A stretch of DNA of 7,192 nucleotides, taken from positions 1-7,192 of the forward strand of contig CAIOUK010000204.1 in NCBI GenBank assembly GCA_903861445.1, written 5' to 3'. This document shows positions 6,299 through 7,192 of this stretch, piece after piece. The stretch comes from an uncultured Verrucomicrobia subdivision 3 bacterium. GTDB lineage: Bacteria; Verrucomicrobiota; Verrucomicrobiia; Limisphaerales; UBA11358. The position numbers and the translations under genes were made by a program. Under the pieces are notes generated by a model. The model saw only the letters and a program-made list of their open reading frames with translations, ran no database searches and had not been told where the DNA came from. Positions within the stretch are counted from its first letter, which is position 1; each line of letters begins with the position of its first letter.

Positions 6299-6583
6299 AT
6301 GAAGCCGCCTCTTACTCAATCTGCTTGGGTGTCGCTCGTCTGTGGTGCTCCATGCGCGCTTCTCACCATCTACACGGCGGTTCTCTACTTCTTTGTCGCG
6401 CCTTACAGTAAGAAATATTCTGAGGATATCATTACCTTGGGCATGGTTTCACTTTGGTTGTCGCCAATTGCCCTGACCGCTCTGGTTCTGGCTTGTTTTG
6501 CACGAGGACAGAGGATTCTTTGTCTATCAGTCGCATGCATTTCATTCGCCGGTTGGGCACTCATCGTAATTTGCGATTTGTGA
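6299..6583 (+). CDS. Small hypothetical membrane protein, three predicted transmembrane helices
   Basis: I do not recognise this 94-residue protein. It has three hydrophobic stretches (about residues 9-34, 46-68 and 72-92). A polar, charged turn, 'PYSKKYSEDI', separates the first two, and 'ARGQR' separates the second and third; by the positive-inside rule the ARGQR loop should face the cytoplasm. It carries four cysteines (15, 19, 66, 75) plus C80 and C92, with no clear metal-binding spacing. ATG 6299 is taken as the start; a TTG two codons earlier is also in frame and neither has a clear ribosome binding site. Composition looks more AT-rich than the flanking genes and the codons are less biased to G/C at third positions, which suggests separate acquisition or weak expression. 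The sustained three-helix pattern argues that it is real. Confidence 0.55.
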   Translation: MKPPLTQSAWVSLVCGAPCALLTIYTAVLYFFVAPYSKKYSEDIITLGMVSLWLSPIALTALVLACFARGQRILCLSVACISFAGWALIVICDL

Positions 6584-6656
6584 GGGGGCAAATGGTAGTT
6601 CCTGTTGCTAATATGAGAATAGGTCACACTGCCTAACTGCTGAAAGTTTCAAAAAC

Positions 6657-6691
6657 AAAACCGCCCGCAGCCAATGGCCACGGGCGGTTTT
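6657..6691 (-). terminator. Intrinsic terminator of rpoD, bidirectional
   Basis: AAAACCGCCCG (6657-6667) pairs with CGGGCGGTTTT (6681-6691): an 11-bp, GC-rich stem with a 13-nt loop that can itself pair GCC with GGC. Read on the minus strand, the stem runs into TTTTGTTTTT, a standard U-rich tail starting 16 bp after the rpoD stop. Read on the plus strand it ends in six T residues, so it can also stop transcription from the left. Confidence 0.87.
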
Positions 6692-6706
6692 TGAATTTCA
6701 ATCGGC

Positions 6707-7192
6707 TTACGCCGCCACTTCCGCGCCTTCGAGGAAGCCCTGCAAGTGCCGCACGCGCGTCGGATGACGCAGCTTGCGCAGCGCCTTCGCCTCAATCTGC
6801 CGGATGCGTTCGCGGGTGACCTTATACATCTTGCCGATTTCTTCGAGCGTCCGCTCGTAGCCGTCGGCCAAGCCGAAACGCATTTCGAGAATCTTCCGTT
6901 CACGCTCGGTCAAGGTGGTCAGCACATCACCGAGTTTTTCCCGCAGCAAACTGTAGCTGGTCACGTCGGACGGATTTTCCGCCGACTTGTCCTCGATAAA
7001 ATCGCCAACGCTCACATCGCCGTCGTCGCCCACCGGCGCGTGGAGTGAAACCGGCTGCTGCGCCATCTTGAGTAGCGCGTGGATGCGCGCGACGGGCATG
7101 TGCATTTCGTCCGCGAGCTCTTCCGGCGTAGGTTCGCGGCCGAGTTCCTGCGTGAGCTGCTTCTGCGCGCGCCAGAGCTTGTTCATGATTTC
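6707..7192 (-). CDS. rpoD: RNA polymerase primary sigma factor, C-terminal part (regions 3 and 4)
   Basis: The last 161 residues are present; the gene runs in from beyond the right edge and ends with TAA (complement of 6707-6709). Visible residues 12-46 are sigma region 3 ('QLTQELGREPTPEELAD' followed by an HTH-like helix pair). Residues 47-75 are the acidic 3.2 linker ('DFIEDKSAENPSD'). Residues 82-113 are region 4.1 ('LTERERKILEMRFGLADG'), and 114-144 are region 4.2, the helix-turn-helix 'TLEEIGKMYKVTRERIRQI' that contacts the -35 box. The 'EAKALRKLRHPTR' tail is diagnostic of group 1 (housekeeping) sigma factors, and the -35 boxes proposed in this window (TTGACA, TTGAGA) fit that type. The methionine at 7186 is internal: it follows 'EI' in frame and falls where other RpoD proteins read 'ETINKL'. 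No truncation or frameshift is seen. Confidence 0.97.
   Translation of the reverse strand, partial: EIMNKLWRAQKQLTQELGREPTPEELADEMHMPVARIHALLKMAQQPVSLHAPVGDDGDVSVGDFIEDKSAENPSDVTSYSLLREKLGDVLTTLTERERKILEMRFGLADGYERTLEEIGKMYKVTRERIRQIEAKALRKLRHPTRVRHLQGFLEGAEVAA

Noticed and set aside
7184..7186. Methionine codon as the start of a short sigma-like protein
   Set aside because: The frame stays open to the window edge and the residues before it continue the RpoD alignment, so this is an internal codon of a truncated-by-window gene.
1..7192. Insertion sequence, CRISPR array, tRNA gene or attachment site
   Set aside because: I saw no transposase motifs, no regularly spaced repeats, no tRNA-like cloverleaf and no direct-repeat-flanked segment.

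Overview
This looks like a chromosomal segment from a moderately GC-rich, Gram-negative-type bacterium, most probably of the Verrucomicrobiota/PVC group. The phylum is an inference from gene content and style: a MauG/CCP-type cytochrome, a secreted formylglycine sulfatase, a GHL10/DUF187 glycoside-hydrolase-like protein, weak Shine-Dalgarno sites and an RpoD C-terminus. No rRNA or other decisive marker is present. I see no mobile element, CRISPR array or tRNA.

Layout, left to right. (1) The 3' end of a di-haem cytochrome c peroxidase-like gene (to 236, +). (2) The RNase P RNA gene rnpB (about 329-725, +), with a well-spaced sigma70-type promoter just upstream. Its 14-nt terminal P1 strands can be read at both ends, and the P18 helix appears to be missing. 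(3) A secreted sulfatase (804-2246, +). It converges, with only 24 bp between, on (4) a secreted GHL10-type glycoside-hydrolase-like protein (2271-3824, -). (5) A 396-bp divergent intergenic region. It holds a TTGACA promoter and a ydaO/yuaA-class cyclic di-AMP riboswitch (about 3999-4150), which leads into (6) a 655-residue APC-superfamily permease (4221-6188, +). (7) A short, apparently AT-richer interval with a perfect 12-bp inverted repeat and a small three-helix membrane protein (6299-6583, +). (8) A bidirectional intrinsic terminator (6657-6691) and the 3' part of the primary sigma factor gene rpoD (6707 to the window end, -).

The main result is the riboswitch-permease pair. The leader carries the conserved ydaO blocks and the long-range pseudoknot. 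The permease carries the D-x2-SS-x2-Y, DY and GIEA motifs that match the K+/H+ symporter KimA (formerly YdaO), as well as a KimA-like cytoplasmic C-terminal domain. Together they argue that the gene is a c-di-AMP-controlled potassium importer and not the 'amino acid permease' that automatic annotation would probably give. The sulfatase and the GHL10 protein could both act on polysaccharide outside the cytoplasm, but they are transcribed towards each other and a functional link is only suggestive. rnpB and rpoD are housekeeping genes.
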